A stretch of 59,286 bases of DNA from contig JACPFM010000110.1 of the NCBI GenBank assembly GCA_016182965.1, forward strand, positions 1 through 59,286, in the 5' to 3' direction. Shown here one piece after another: positions 33,285 through 43,069 of the stretch (its first letter is position 1; every line of letters begins with the position of its first letter). Position numbers and translations under genes: made by a program. Source of the DNA: Deltaproteobacteria bacterium. Lineage in GTDB: Bacteria > Myxococcota_A > Polyangia > Polyangiales > JADJMO01. Under the pieces are notes generated by a model, which ran no database searches, was not told where the DNA came from, and was given only the letters and a program-made list of their open reading frames with translations.

Positions 33285-34043
33285 TCAGCTCCACTCCTCC
33301 CAGCTCCGTTTCACGAGCCAGGCCTCTGCTTTCGCGACGGATTCGCTGGCGCTCGGTTTGATCTTGTAGGCGCTCCACTCGGCGTCCCGTCGCGCGTAGA
33401 GGCACGTGCCGCCGAAGCGGCCGCCGCTGAGCGACACAGCGGTGAAGCCGACGAGCACGCGATCGGCCGAGTGCTCCACGATCTGGGGCCGACGGTGGTA
33501 CGCGTACCAGTCACCGGGTTCCGCGACGACGTGCAGCGGGAGCCCGAAGTGGTGGAAGAGGATCTCCTGCACCGAGGCTTGCGCGCGGTCGGCGACGTAC
33601 TCGAAGCCGCTCGCGGTTCGCCGCATGCGCTCGCGGCCGAGCCCGCTCTTGGTCTTCCTCGCGCGTAGCTCGATTGCGCCAAGGCCGTGAAAGGTGCCCG
33701 TGGTGTCGATCGCGAGCGCCCGCACGACGGTGGCCGGTTTGCCGACGGCGACCTCGAAGTAGGTGCCCCGCGAGCTCTGCGCCTCGAGCAACAGATCCCC
33801 AGTACCCGCGAGCGGCAGCGCGCGCGCGAAAGCGAACGCGCGGTCGGCGCCGGGGTAGATTCGCGAGAAGTGGAAGAAGCCACGAGCTGCCGCGATCTCG
33901 ACCTCCAGTCCGGAGAGGACCGGTGACTTCGCCACGGCGCGACGAAGGGCGCCGAGCAGATGGTCACGCGCATCAGGCGTTAGGCGTGCGCGTTTCGGGC
34001 GGGCAGGGCGTTCGAAGCGGGGCCAGCGGTCTTTCCAAGACAT
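33285..34043 (-). CDS. Hypothetical protein
   Basis: A 252-residue protein with no recognised domain. The middle is beta-rich (R-G-T-Y-F-E-V-A-V, V-V-R-A-L-A-I-D) and there is a Trp/Tyr-rich patch G-D-W-Y-A-Y-H-R-R-P. ATG 34043 is chosen; the open frame upstream is Arg-rich. It is the last of three same-strand genes from 35.95 kb. Confidence 0.55.
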   Translation of the reverse strand: MSWKDRWPRFERPARPKRARLTPDARDHLLGALRRAVAKSPVLSGLEVEIAAARGFFHFSRIYPGADRAFAFARALPLAGTGDLLLEAQSSRGTYFEVAVGKPATVVRALAIDTTGTFHGLGAIELRARKTKSGLGRERMRRTASGFEYVADRAQASVQEILFHHFGLPLHVVAEPGDWYAYHRRPQIVEHSADRVLVGFTAVSLSGGRFGGTCLYARRDAEWSAYKIKPSASESVAKAEAWLVKRSWEEWS

Positions 34044-34093
34044 GGAAAGCGTCTTCGCCCTGCGCGTGACCGTCGTCCAGCGGGCGCGAGTCG

Positions 34094-35194
34094 TTACTTC
34101 TTGAGCACGTATTCGCGTTCCACCACGGTCGCCATGTCGGGCCCCTTCCAGTAGGGCTCGATCCACCGCACGCGCTGATCCTCCCAGCTCGCCTGCGCGC
34201 GCCGCCAGTGCCCCCGCACCATGAAGCGCGCGAACATCTGCCCGCCGGTGCGTCGAGCTTCACGCAACGCGCGCACCTGCGCGATCGGGATCTTGCCGGG
34301 CAGGTGGTAGACCTCCTCGCTCGAGGATTCGCGCAGCAGCCGCGCCCCCTCCGCGCGGCGCTTCTTGCCCCAGCCCACCATCTTCGCGCGCACGCCCGCG
34401 ACCGGCGAAGAGAGCACGCGCCACGGCTCCTCGCACGAGGTCGTGAAGAGGATGGCGTTGATCACGAGGTGGACCAGGCGTCCGAGCTCGTCGCTGCGAA
34501 AGATGTCGTCGATCGCGTCGACGTCGACCCCCGGCGGGCGGCTCGCGAGGATCCGCTCGAGATGGTCCGAAGGCCTGACGTGGAGGCTCCGCGCGACCAG
34601 GTAAGGCCATGCTCCCTCGCGCCCATCGTCGAAGAAGAAGGCGAGCTCGAGGCCGACGACGTCCTCCGGCTCGGGAACGCGCGTCACGTGCACGGTCATG
34701 ATCCGAAGCGGCGCGTCGCGCAGGTAGCTTTGGTCTCGCCGCAGGCATGCCTCCGCGACCTCCAGCGTGCCGCGGTCGGCGAACGCGAGCGCGAAGCTGG
34801 GGAAGGGGAGGCGCAGCTCGCGACCTTCGATGTCGAGGCGCGTCTCGGTGAGCATCCAAGCGAGGGACTCGTCGACCCAGAAGAGCTTGCGGTGATGGAG
34901 CTCGAAGTTGAGGAAGTTCCAGATGTAGCGTCCGAGGAGGTTCGTGTCCTCGAATACACGCGCGCGCGGGTGCCCCGCCGAAAGCGCCGCGCGCGCGTAC
35001 ATGGCGAGGAGCTGCTGCGCCGGCTCGACGTCGACGGTCGCGCCTGGCGAGAGGGTCTGACCGTCGTCCCAGCCGCGCGCGCGGACCGCCTTCGCGGCGT
35101 CCGCGAGCATCGGGAGCAGCACGGGGATCTGCTCGGCGAGGCGCTCGCGCGCGGTGAGCGGCAGCGAGTGGGTTGTTTGCGGCTCCTGCGCCAT
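34094..35194 (-). CDS. Hypothetical protein with RGHWR-type C-terminus
   Basis: A 366-residue protein. The N-terminal two thirds include F-L-N-F-E-L-H-H-R-K-L-F-W and L-R-L-P-F-P-S-F-A-L-A-F. The C-terminus has M-V-R-G-H-W-R-R and R-W-I-E-P-Y-W-K-G-P-D, a short tail seen on various phage and mobile-element proteins, including some listed as AcrVA2-like. No activity can be assigned from this. GAGAGG precedes the ATG, and the next gene upstream ends 20 nt away. Confidence 0.6.
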   Translation of the reverse strand: MAQEPQTTHSLPLTARERLAEQIPVLLPMLADAAKAVRARGWDDGQTLSPGATVDVEPAQQLLAMYARAALSAGHPRARVFEDTNLLGRYIWNFLNFELHHRKLFWVDESLAWMLTETRLDIEGRELRLPFPSFALAFADRGTLEVAEACLRRDQSYLRDAPLRIMTVHVTRVPEPEDVVGLELAFFFDDGREGAWPYLVARSLHVRPSDHLERILASRPPGVDVDAIDDIFRSDELGRLVHLVINAILFTTSCEEPWRVLSSPVAGVRAKMVGWGKKRRAEGARLLRESSSEEVYHLPGKIPIAQVRALREARRTGGQMFARFMVRGHWRRAQASWEDQRVRWIEPYWKGPDMATVVEREYVLKK

Positions 35195-35214
35195 CGTGCC
35201 TCTCGCGGGACGGA

Positions 35215-35952
35215 TCAGCGCCGCACCGAGGCGATCCCGGATTCCCGCTTCGCAATCGCCGCGCGCAACGCTTCTGCCAGCGGCCCGGTGCCATGAAGAA
35301 TGAACGCGACGAGCGTCTCCTTCGCGCTCTCGTTCGTGTCCGTCAAGGTGAGCCGGCACAGGAGCGAGCCCACGACGGCGCGCTGGGACCGCGACCAGCG
35401 CTTCGGTTCGAGCGGCGACGCGAGCCGCAGCATGTCCGCGACAGCCGGCGGCACCCATCCAGGGGCTCCGCTGGTCATGACGATTCCGTCGATCTCGAGG
35501 AGTCGCGCGACGAGGCAGAGGCCCGGTTCGGCTGTCGTGGAGAGCCCATCGTCGGAGACGATCCGGTCAACGGCTGCGAGCACGTCGAGGACCCGTGCGC
35601 CGCGGCCCGGGAGGCGCTCCTGGATCTCGATCACCGTCGGGCAACTATCGAGCATGGCCACGAGGACCGCGCGCTCGTCGCCTTCGGGCTTGTGGCGCGC
35701 CGCGAAGCGACCGACGGCGTTCTGGCCGTCCACCAGGTAGTCGTACACCGCGCTGTCCAGGCAGACGTCGAGCTCGCCGTGTTCATCGAGGATGACTCGG
35801 CCTTTCATTCGAAATCCGAGCCTCCTGGCGGTCTCGTCGATCGCGCGCTTCGAGAGCGTCTTCAACATTTGCTGGACGAGCGACCGCTGGATCGCGCGCA
35901 GGTGTCGGTAGCGCTCCATCGTCGGCTCGGAGGTCTCCATCCGTGCGTGCAT
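35215..35952 (-). CDS. Hypothetical protein
   Basis: A 245-residue soluble, mostly helical protein of unknown family (helix-rich start, then G-R-V-I-L-D-E-H-G-E-L-D-V). It heads the three-gene same-strand cluster with short gaps, so the products may act together. Confidence 0.55.
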   Translation of the reverse strand: MHARMETSEPTMERYRHLRAIQRSLVQQMLKTLSKRAIDETARRLGFRMKGRVILDEHGELDVCLDSAVYDYLVDGQNAVGRFAARHKPEGDERAVLVAMLDSCPTVIEIQERLPGRGARVLDVLAAVDRIVSDDGLSTTAEPGLCLVARLLEIDGIVMTSGAPGWVPPAVADMLRLASPLEPKRWSRSQRAVVGSLLCRLTLTDTNESAKETLVAFILHGTGPLAEALRAAIAKRESGIASVRR

Positions 35953-36033
35953 AGGTCAGTCGCGCCGCGGATGCACCGGACCGGGGCCCGACCGGGGGGG
36001 CTCGACCGGAGCTCGGCACGCTACCCGCCGACA

Positions 36034-36375
36034 TCAGCGGCTACAGGGCGGTCGAGCGCGCGGGCCTCGGCGCTGCAAGGACGCCGCGTCCGGGTAGACC
36101 GACACGCTGCCGTAGAGGCCCGCCTGGACGTGGTCGGGGCACGCGACGACGGCGCGCTCCTCGGGACAGCTGAAGACCGCGGAGGTGAGATCCTCTCGCT
36201 CGCGGAGGCCGACCAGACTCCGAGCGCCGGGGAGGAGGGCGATGACGCGTTCAGGGGTGCTCGATCCAACGAGTTCCACCGACCAGGAGCCTTGGTCGGT
36301 GAGATACGGAGGATCGGTGCGGGCCTCGGAGACGAGGCGCTCGAAGGCTGCGGACCAGGGCGGAGGAAGTTGCAT
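36034..36375 (-). CDS. Small hypothetical protein
   Basis: A 113-residue protein starting M-Q-L-P-P-P-W-S. The composition is less Arg-biased than random readings here and it contains several Cys (C-P-E-E-R-A-V-V-A-C-P). Family unknown. Confidence 0.45.
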   Translation of the reverse strand: MQLPPPWSAAFERLVSEARTDPPYLTDQGSWSVELVGSSTPERVIALLPGARSLVGLREREDLTSAVFSCPEERAVVACPDHVQAGLYGSVSVYPDAASLQRRGPRARPPCSR

Positions 36376-37092
36376 GACCGATTGGACGGCCGCGCCCCTG
36401 CGACCGATACACCGGGTCCGGCGACCGTGGTCGCGAAAATGTCCGCGACGCTCTCGTCACCTTCCATTCTCCGTGGGCGATCGGTCGTGCGCGGGCCGCG
36501 GCCCTGGGCTGCTTCGCGGGCTCGGCGAGAAATCTCTCCGGCACATTGGTTCGGTTCGCGGATCCATTTCCCGAGCCGGAGATTGTCTCCGCGCTGCGGA
36601 GACAATTGTCGTCGCCGAGTACTTGACGGAGTTGCCGCCGCGTGAGGTCCTCGAAGGTCGCCTCCATCGGGCTATCGAGGCCGCACGCAACAGGATGGTC
36701 GGGGGTAGTGGTGCCGCCGACCTCGATGCGGTGACTGCTGGCTCGAGGGCCAAGCCCGAGCGGCGGAGCTGACAAGCACGCGGAGATCGCTGCGCTCTCC
36801 CGTCACGCCCCGCCACGCGGCGATCGACGACCTGCGTGCGCGGCGGTCGTAACGATCCCTGGCGGTGGCGGCTCGGGCCCGACGATTAGAACGCTCGCAG
36901 CACCCGCAACGAAGTCCGGCACCCGCTCCGCCAGCGCGCTTGCGCCGCCTTGACCAGCTCGTTCGGGGCAAGGAGCAACTACGAGCCGCGTCGGGTCGAT
37001 AGGGGAAGAAGTCGCCGTGCGAAGGAGTCGGCGTGCGCCTGCTCCAAGCCGACGCTGCAGGGCCCTCGCCCGAGTCATTTCAGGAGAATGTC
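36376..37092. other. Gene-poor stretch
   Basis: About 700 bp with only biased, low-complexity readings. The one clear structure is the perfect hairpin at 36582-36606. Confidence 0.55.
36582..36606. terminator. Perfect 11-bp hairpin
   Basis: ATTGTCTCCGC and its exact complement are separated by GCT. It lies in the gene-poor stretch and could be a terminator or an operator for an unknown regulator. Confidence 0.4.
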
Positions 37093-38340
37093 ATGATCTC
37101 GCTCGACGCATCCTCTCGTCATCATCGGTCCCGGTCGTGGCTCGACCGCGTGTTCACCAGCCGGCACGCCGCGCCGCTCGCCGTCGTGTGCGCCGTCGTC
37201 GCCGGAGTCGCGTGTGGCGGAGCCCCGGCCGCCGGCGAACCTCCCGCGCCGAGCGATGCCGGGACGGAGACCGCGACCGACGTCGCCGAACCGGACTGGA
37301 CGCTCGATAGCGGTCGCGCCGAGACGACGCCGGTCGCCGACTCCGCGCCCGAGGACGTCTGCCCCAACACGATCTGCGGCGGCGCGTGCATCGACACCGC
37401 TACCGATCCACGGAACTGCGGTTCGTGCGGGCACGACTGCCTGGGCGGCGCGTGCTCCGGTGGCGTCTGCGGGTCGGTCGTGATCTCGACGGCGGGCACG
37501 CAGGTCACGGCCGTGCAGATGGACGACAGCGCCGTGTATTGGTTCGAGAGCTCCGGCTGCATCGGCTGCGAGCGGTTGATGCGTGCACCGCGAACGGGCG
37601 CCACCGCACCGGTCGTCCTCGCGAGCGACCTGAAGTCGCCGACGGCGCTCACCGCTCGGGGACTCGATCTGTACTGGACCGAGCCGAGCGAGGGAACGAT
37701 CCGAAGGGTCGCCAAGAGCGGCATTTTCCTGATGACGGTCGAGAGCGGGCAGGCCAGCCCGCGCTTCCTCGCCTTCGACGGCGACGAGAGGTACTGGGCG
37801 AACTACGGCAGCAGCAAGTTGACCGAGTCGATCTGGCGCAGACCGACCAGTGGCTCACCGATCAAGCTCGCCACCACTTCCGGTCCGCTCGTCGTCGACG
37901 ACGGGTACGTCTACTGGCTCGAAACCGCCGTCTACCCCTCCGATCTGGGCTCGATCCGACGTGTGTCGAAGTCGGGAACCGGCGAGACGACCCTCAGGAC
38001 CCTCAAAGGCTCGATCCGCCTGTCGCTGAAGATGCTCGGGCCCGACCTCTACTGGCTCGTCGGCGACGAGCTGTTCCGAATGCCGAAGACCGGCGGGACA
38101 CCAGCGAAGGTCGAGTCCATCGGTGCCGCGCGCGTCATGGCGCTGGAGAGCGATGGCATCTACGTAGCCGACGCGACGGGCGTCAGCCGCGTGCCGCTTG
38201 GTGGTGGGCCTGCGGTGAAGCTGCTCGAAGATCCCGACCTCTTCTCCGTCGGCGCCGTCGACGCCAAGGCGATCGCTTACGTGACCCACTCGGGACCCAG
38301 CTACGCGGTCGGGTACTCGATCAAGCTACGCGCGAAGTGA
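37093..38340 (+). CDS. Beta-propeller lipoprotein with Cys-rich module
   Basis: A 415-residue secreted lipoprotein. The long signal ends V-A-G-V-A-C-G-G. A Cys module follows (C-P-N-T-I-C-G-G-A-C-I-D-T, then N-C-G-S-C-G-H-D-C), then five or six repeated blades of the type V-Y-W-x-E, I-R-R-V-x-K-S-G and M-P-K-T-G-G. Such propellers are common myxobacterial surface proteins of unknown ligand. AGGAGA precedes ATG 37093. The Cys module matches the repeats at the window start. Confidence 0.85.
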   Translation: MISLDASSRHHRSRSWLDRVFTSRHAAPLAVVCAVVAGVACGGAPAAGEPPAPSDAGTETATDVAEPDWTLDSGRAETTPVADSAPEDVCPNTICGGACIDTATDPRNCGSCGHDCLGGACSGGVCGSVVISTAGTQVTAVQMDDSAVYWFESSGCIGCERLMRAPRTGATAPVVLASDLKSPTALTARGLDLYWTEPSEGTIRRVAKSGIFLMTVESGQASPRFLAFDGDERYWANYGSSKLTESIWRRPTSGSPIKLATTSGPLVVDDGYVYWLETAVYPSDLGSIRRVSKSGTGETTLRTLKGSIRLSLKMLGPDLYWLVGDELFRMPKTGGTPAKVESIGAARVMALESDGIYVADATGVSRVPLGGGPAVKLLEDPDLFSVGAVDAKAIAYVTHSGPSYAVGYSIKLRAK

Positions 38341-38436
38341 GCGGCGACCGCGCCGGGCGCATGGAGGGTGGCTTCGTCGGGCGCGCCCAACTCGCCGGGG
38401 TCGAAGCCAACCGCGGGCTATCGACCACCGTGATGT

Positions 38437-39081
38437 TCACGCCCACCTGTCCAGCAACCATGTCGCCTCTTGGGGTGGGGGCTTGCTCCCGGCGCCGTCA
38501 CGCGACTCTTCTTCGCGGGCGCGGTCAGATACCCGAAGCCGCCGTCGGCGAGGGAGCCCTCCCAGCGAAGATCGCCGGTCTGCGCATGGACTGCACGATG
38601 GGCGGGACGGGCACATGGACTCCATCCAGAGGATCATGTGGGAGGTCGCCGTCGAGGCGCTGTCGTCCAGCTTGATGTGGAACCAGCAGTCGTCGGGATC
38701 GATGCACCGGGTTCGAGGGCAGTGGACGTTCTCAAGGAGGATGCTGGGTTGCTTGCCGATCTTGTGGCGCTCGGCCCAATCGAGAACGCGCCCCATCGCG
38801 TTCCCCGGCTCGATGGGATGCGGGAACGGTCCCGCTGGGGCATCGCGCTCTGGGTCGAGCCAGTCCCAGCACGAAAGCGCCGGCTTCGGTGGCGCTGGTT
38901 TGGGGCCCGCGACGGAAGCCGACGGTGAAGGCAACGCGGAGGACGCGAACGCGATGGTGCTCGCAGGGATCGCGGGCACGTTGTCCTTCTGGAGCGGCGG
39001 CGGCGGGGGCGCCTCGCGGCAGCCGAAGTGAAGGAAGCCGGCGCACAGGACCGCGGACCAGTTCGGGCAGAGTGACGCCAC
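38437..39081 (-). CDS. Lipoprotein, C-terminus possibly frameshifted
   Basis: A 214-residue reading. The signal-like start ends F-L-H-F-G-C and a Pro-rich linker follows, then a domain with L-S-C-W-D-W-L-D-P-E-R and C-I-D-P-D-D-C-W-F-H-I. After about residue 155 the sequence becomes Arg/Ser-rich, while a neighbouring frame (stop near 38525) looks more protein-like. A frameshift around 38620 is likely. Confidence 0.5.
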   Translation of the reverse strand: MASLCPNWSAVLCAGFLHFGCREAPPPPPLQKDNVPAIPASTIAFASSALPSPSASVAGPKPAPPKPALSCWDWLDPERDAPAGPFPHPIEPGNAMGRVLDWAERHKIGKQPSILLENVHCPRTRCIDPDDCWFHIKLDDSASTATSHMILWMESMCPSRPSCSPCADRRSSLGGLPRRRRLRVSDRAREEESRDGAGSKPPPQEATWLLDRWA

Positions 39082-39090
39082 GAAGCCTCC

Positions 39091-39528
39091 TCAACGGCTT
39101 GATGGAACGCCGCTGCGGCTGCTGTCGTTCCCAAGGGGCGCCGGCCACCCCTTGGACATCTCCATCGCCTTGAGGATCATGGCCACCGCCTCGTCTTCCG
39201 AACGGCTCTCGCCGGTCACGTAGGCGTTGGGCCATGGCGCGAAGCGCTCCGGCATCAAGTACGCAACCGAGTACAGCGTCGCGTCGGCGGCGACGATGCG
39301 CACGAGCCACGGAGAGTTGCTGGTGTCCTCCGCCAACAGGATCAAATGGAAATGGGACGTGAGCCCCCACGCCGCGCGGTCGTCGGGCAGTGCGCGCAAG
39401 CGGTCGATGAGGGCAAGCATCGTTTGCCCTGCGCGTAGCCAGAACTCCGTGGGCTCTTCCACGCCACTGGCGCCGTAGAACTCCTCCAGGGTTTCGTGGC
39501 TCTGGTCCTTGCAGCGTACGAGGCGCAC
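39091..39528 (-). CDS. Hypothetical protein
   Basis: A 145-residue soluble protein with a balanced composition (W-G-L-T-S-H-F-H-L-I-L-L, then Y-L-M-P-E-R-F-A-P-W-P). Its size and context among orphan genes recall immunity-type proteins, but nothing specific supports that. Confidence 0.6.
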   Translation of the reverse strand: MRLVRCKDQSHETLEEFYGASGVEEPTEFWLRAGQTMLALIDRLRALPDDRAAWGLTSHFHLILLAEDTSNSPWLVRIVAADATLYSVAYLMPERFAPWPNAYVTGESRSEDEAVAMILKAMEMSKGWPAPLGNDSSRSGVPSSR

Positions 39529-39566
39529 GGTGTGGATCGTAGCAGTCGACGCGCTACCGTTCGTGG

Positions 39567-40058
39567 GTGAGCACAGAGCTGCCGAGGGCGAACGTGGACC
39601 TCCGGGAGGTCTTCGCAGCGGCGGTCGCCTGCGGCTGGGCCGACGACGAGATCGCGTTGCTTCGAATCTACAGCGAGGACCTTGGCTTCGTCGGGTTCTT
39701 CGACGTGACGACCAGCGGGATCACGCTGGAGTCGATCGGGTACAACGATTCTGTGCATTGCCAGGTCGTCGCTCGTGCCGGCGTCGCGCCCGAGGTCACC
39801 GGCGATGCCGAGCAGCGCTACGGCGGGTACTGGTTTCAGGCGCTCCTGAACTCGCCCTCCCGGCCGGAGTTGGTTGAGGCGGCACGGGCGATTGAGGGCG
39901 CGATCTCTGCTCAGAGACTGGAGTTCTTCCGTTCTTCCCACTCCCCGACGGCAGTCGGCTTCTGTTCCCGCCGGAGGATTTCCACATCTGGGAGCCGTGG
40001 TTCGACGAGTCTCGTGGCCGGTGGTTGATGCGCCTCAGGGACTCGGCGCCCAGTTGAT
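39567..40058 (+). CDS. Hypothetical protein with apparent frameshift
   Basis: From GTG 39567 about 122 codons read well (V-A-C-G-W-A-D-D-E-I-A-L-L-R-I-Y). At about 39938 the good coding sequence moves to another frame, which reads L-P-D-G-S-R-L-L-F-P-P-E-D-F then W-E-P-W-F-D-E and stops at 40058. The original frame runs on to 40028 as Ser/Arg filler. A one- or two-base change has probably broken the gene. Confidence 0.55.
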
Positions 40059-40215
40059 CGTTTCCAGCCTCCAGAAGAGGAATGCGCAACGCGCCTCTTC
40101 ACCAGGGCCGGGATACCCGCGTCAGGGGAGGTGCAAGAGGACAACCTCGCGGTTTGACGATCGAGTTGACGGACCGATTTGGCAGGCGCGCTCCCCGCTC
40201 GTCCATCCCGTCGTA

Positions 40216-40654
40216 AGCGTCACGTTCTACGGCATCGACGCCACCCGTGTCGTCGATCACGGCCGGTTCGGCCGCCATCCCGCCGTCGTCGAGATCGACT
40301 CCGACGAGCCGGCGTTCCTCAACGTCACCAACGCGAATGCCCGCGCCCTCCTCGACCTGCTCGGGTTCGAGCCCGGCGGCGACTTCTCCGGCTCCGTCCC
40401 GATGGCCGAGGCCCGCCGGGCGGTCATACGCGCCCGCGTCCTCGACCGGACCCCCGAGCGGTACACCCGCCCGATCGAGGTCGTACCGTCACGGGCTCGT
40501 CGGCGGGAGGACGGCGCCGTGGAGCTCACTCGGTGCCCAGGGTCGTCGTCTTCGCGCTCGACGCGGAGGGGCTCCGGCACCGGCTCGACAGGGCTTCGAG
40601 CGGCTTCTCCTCGTGCTGGGACAGAGGGCAGCCACCCACGTCACGTGGGCGTAG
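40216..40654 (+). pseudogene. Hypothetical protein, decayed
   Basis: The reading V-T-F-Y-G-I-D-A-T-R-V-V-D-H-G-R-F-G-R is protein-like for about 90 codons, then coding quality jumps between frames before ending at about 40654 (A-T-H-V-T-W-A). There is no good start codon. At least two frameshifts are inferred. Confidence 0.45.
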
Positions 40655-40688
40655 CGTAGGTCGTCGATCGCGCCCGCCTGACGAGGCG

Positions 40689-41231
40689 CTACTGGTACCC
40701 CCGCCAGTGCTCCTCGATGCGCCAGAGAGGTTCGCCGTCGAGCGCGACTCGGATGGCGTCGATGACCTCCTGGTACTGCTTCGAGTTGAGGTGCGACCAA
40801 CGGAGGCCGCGCGCTCTTCTCCAAGCGTTCCGCTGGCCGCCCAGGTTGCCCTTCGCCAGGGCATCGAGGAGCAAGCCGTCGATGGGTGGGTGCAGCGCGG
40901 CGACCCGTTCGTCGTCGTGGTGGCCCCCGCAAACGAAGGCTGCCTTGAGGTACACGTTGATCAATTTGGCCGCGATCCCGTGCGTGAAGCGGACCTTGAA
41001 CGTGGCCGCCCGCTCGATCGCCACCTTGCGCCACTCTGCGTGCATCGCGTCCACGGCGTGGGGCTCCGGGAGGCGCTCGGGGCCAACCAGCAGTCGGTGT
41101 AGCCCCACGCTCTGTATGATCGCTCGCGCCTGCTCGACCGAGAAGCGGCAGCCGATGACACTGGCCGCGCGCCCGGCGGCCCATGCGGCGAAGCGGTGCT
41201 TGTGCTCGTAGATGGAGTAGTGCTCCGGCAT
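40689..41231 (-). CDS. Hypothetical protein
   Basis: A 180-residue soluble protein starting M-P-E-H-Y-S-I-Y-E-H-K-H-R-F-A-A-W-A-A-G-R. It is helical, with a conserved-looking W-R-K-V-A-I-E-R-A and A-K-L-I-N-V-Y-L-K-A. Unknown family; typical of accessory regions. Confidence 0.65.
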   Translation of the reverse strand: MPEHYSIYEHKHRFAAWAAGRAASVIGCRFSVEQARAIIQSVGLHRLLVGPERLPEPHAVDAMHAEWRKVAIERAATFKVRFTHGIAAKLINVYLKAAFVCGGHHDDERVAALHPPIDGLLLDALAKGNLGGQRNAWRRARGLRWSHLNSKQYQEVIDAIRVALDGEPLWRIEEHWRGYQ

Positions 41232-41246
41232 CGGGCGAGGTCGATC

Positions 41247-41663
41247 CTACTCGGCGGTCTTGCCGCCGCACTCCACGAACCACCTCCCCTCTCGCAGGGC
41301 CTCCGCCGCCTCGGCGAGCGCCCGCTCGGCCCACTCAAGTCGGCCCACGAGGTCGGCCCGACGACGATCCCGACTGGCTTGGACACGGCAGCGGCCGGAG
41401 CAGTAGACGGCTTCCAGCCGGCGACGGGCGAGCGCCCGCCCCCAGACCGCGCAGGCGCGTTGGGCGTCTGCCTGGGGGAGAGGTCGATCGGGAAGCGTCT
41501 GGGGCGTACCCACGCCGTAGTGCGCGCGGGCATGGCCGGTGTACGACTGCCGGACGCTGACGCCAAGACGTACGAACCAACGAACCAACGGCGGTGTCCG
41601 AACGCTGACCGCGTCGGCGGCAACACGAACGTCTGCTTCGAGCTTCAGGGGCTCCGCGGCGTA
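41247..41663 (-). CDS. Small zinc-ribbon-like protein, start uncertain
   Basis: About 138 codons of protein-like reading ending E-C-G-G-K-T-A-E. The core has R-A-C-A-V-W-G-R-A-L then V-Y-C-S-G-R-C-R and a long helix (L-E-W-A-E-R-A-L-A-E-A-A). It resembles C-x2-C...C-x3-C ribbons, but the second Cys is replaced by Trp, so metal binding may be lost. No good start codon is visible. Confidence 0.4.
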   Translation of the reverse strand, partial: YAAEPLKLEADVRVAADAVSVRTPPLVRWFVRLGVSVRQSYTGHARAHYGVGTPQTLPDRPLPQADAQRACAVWGRALARRRLEAVYCSGRCRVQASRDRRRADLVGRLEWAERALAEAAEALREGRWFVECGGKTAE

Positions 41664-41814
41664 GGAACTTGGAACAGGCCGGCCGCTTGAACCTCGGCAT
41701 GGCGCCGCTCCGCAGCCGCTCCGGTGTCTGCGTCTCCTCGCCCTTCGATCGACTCCGCCTCCTCCGCCATCTCTCGCACGGGGCGCCAGTCGGACCCGAC
41801 GAACATCCCGGTCC

Positions 41815-42477
41815 TTACTGCGCGGACAAGCAAGGGCTTGGCGTCGACGGGGTGTGCGCCCTCTCGGCGATTCCCAGCTCCGCGCGCACGACGTCGTGCA
41901 GCGCCTCTCGCGCAGCGTTGAGCAGCTCGACACCCTCGGCGTGCTGGGACTGGTTCGACGCGCGCAGCCCCATCGTCGCCAGCATGGACCCGCGCAGAAC
42001 GCCCTGAAGGTGCTCGTGCAACCGCGTATTGCTAGAAGCGCACACGAGCGGGCCGAGCGCACGAACCTCCTTCTCGCGCTGCTTCAGCGACGAGAAGTAG
42101 CGTTCAAGCTCAGGCACGCTCGTCGGACTCTGCTGGACTAGCTCCATCAGGTCGTCAGTCTCACGAAGCAGGGTCATGAGCATCTCGACCTTGCGTTGCG
42201 CGGCGAGCCTTCGCGCTTCAACGTCGTGCGCAAGCTCGGCCCGCAGTCGCTCGATGTACTCGGCCGCGTGGTGGCGTCGCGTTTCAAGGTCGGCCGCGGC
42301 GCTCGCACGGAGCCTCTCAAGATCTTCCCCCAGTTCACGCGCGTGCCTCGCGCGGACCTTCTCAAGATCATGGGAGAACCAGAGTTCGATCCACTTCCCT
42401 CCGAAGAAGCGAAAGAACACGAAGATGGCCCCGGCTGCCGTCGCTGTGCCGCCGAAGGCGGCGATGAAGTCGTTCAT
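41815..42477 (-). CDS. Membrane-anchored coiled-coil protein
   Basis: A 220-residue protein. One N-terminal helix (about 8-25, A-G-A-I-F-V-F-F-R-F-F) is followed by a long heptad-rich coiled coil (about 35-110, rich in E-R-L-R-A and A-A-D-L-E) and a helical C-terminal domain. Function unknown. Confidence 0.7.
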   Translation of the reverse strand: MNDFIAAFGGTATAAGAIFVFFRFFGGKWIELWFSHDLEKVRARHARELGEDLERLRASAAADLETRRHHAAEYIERLRAELAHDVEARRLAAQRKVEMLMTLLRETDDLMELVQQSPTSVPELERYFSSLKQREKEVRALGPLVCASSNTRLHEHLQGVLRGSMLATMGLRASNQSQHAEGVELLNAAREALHDVVRAELGIAERAHTPSTPSPCLSAQ

Positions 42478-42565
42478 GGCGTTGCGCGAGGAAAACTACC
42501 AGAACCCCCGCGCCAAGACGGTCAGCGCACGCGAAGAGGCGGTGGCCGTGATACACGTATGAGCC

Positions 42566-43069
42566 ATGTGGCTCAGTCGCAGGCCGGGCTTCGTAACCAG
42601 CGCTTTGCTCGTGGCAGGGTGCCAGACGGCTTCAACCGGGCAACCCGCACTCAACGCCCGAAGCGCCACACCCGCTGGCACAACGGCAACGGCGGCCTCT
42701 CCCTCTGGGCCCCCAACCGAACAGCCCGTCGCTGGGTGCACGCCCTGGGCTCCCTCGAAAGATCCCGGCGTTGTCTACCTAGCAAGTGCCCAAGAGAGCG
42801 CGCAGACCGAGACGAAGATCCTCGTGCAGGTTGCGGAAGTGTGGAAGTTGAACCATCCCGGATCGGGCCACCCTTGTCCGACTATCCAGGACCTCAGGGC
42901 ATCAGGGGCACTCCAACCCAAGCACGCTTGGCACGATCCGTGGTGTCACGGTTACACGATCGTCTGCATCGGCGACGAGTTCTCGGCCTGGAGCGCTGGG
43001 CCGGACGGCATTCGGCGCACCGGGGACGACATCTGGTCGGGACCACGGCCCTTCCCGCAGCCGAAGTAG
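42566..43069 (+). CDS. Lipoprotein with pseudopilin-like C-terminus
   Basis: A 167-residue protein with lipobox L-V-A-G-C (C19) and a Thr/Ala/Pro linker. The C-terminal domain (H-D-P-W-C-H-G-Y-T-I-V, then S-A-W-S-A-G-P-D-G-I-R-R-T-G-D-D-I-W) matches the end of type II secretion pseudopilins of the GspG kind. The pilin hydrophobic helix is replaced by a lipid anchor. Confidence 0.7.
   Translation: MWLSRRPGFVTSALLVAGCQTASTGQPALNARSATPAGTTATAASPSGPPTEQPVAGCTPWAPSKDPGVVYLASAQESAQTETKILVQVAEVWKLNHPGSGHPCPTIQDLRASGALQPKHAWHDPWCHGYTIVCIGDEFSAWSAGPDGIRRTGDDIWSGPRPFPQPK

Noticed and set aside
34094..35194. Anti-CRISPR (AcrVA2-like) call for the RGHWR protein
   Set aside because: Only a short C-terminal tail is similar; the rest does not match and no CRISPR system is nearby.
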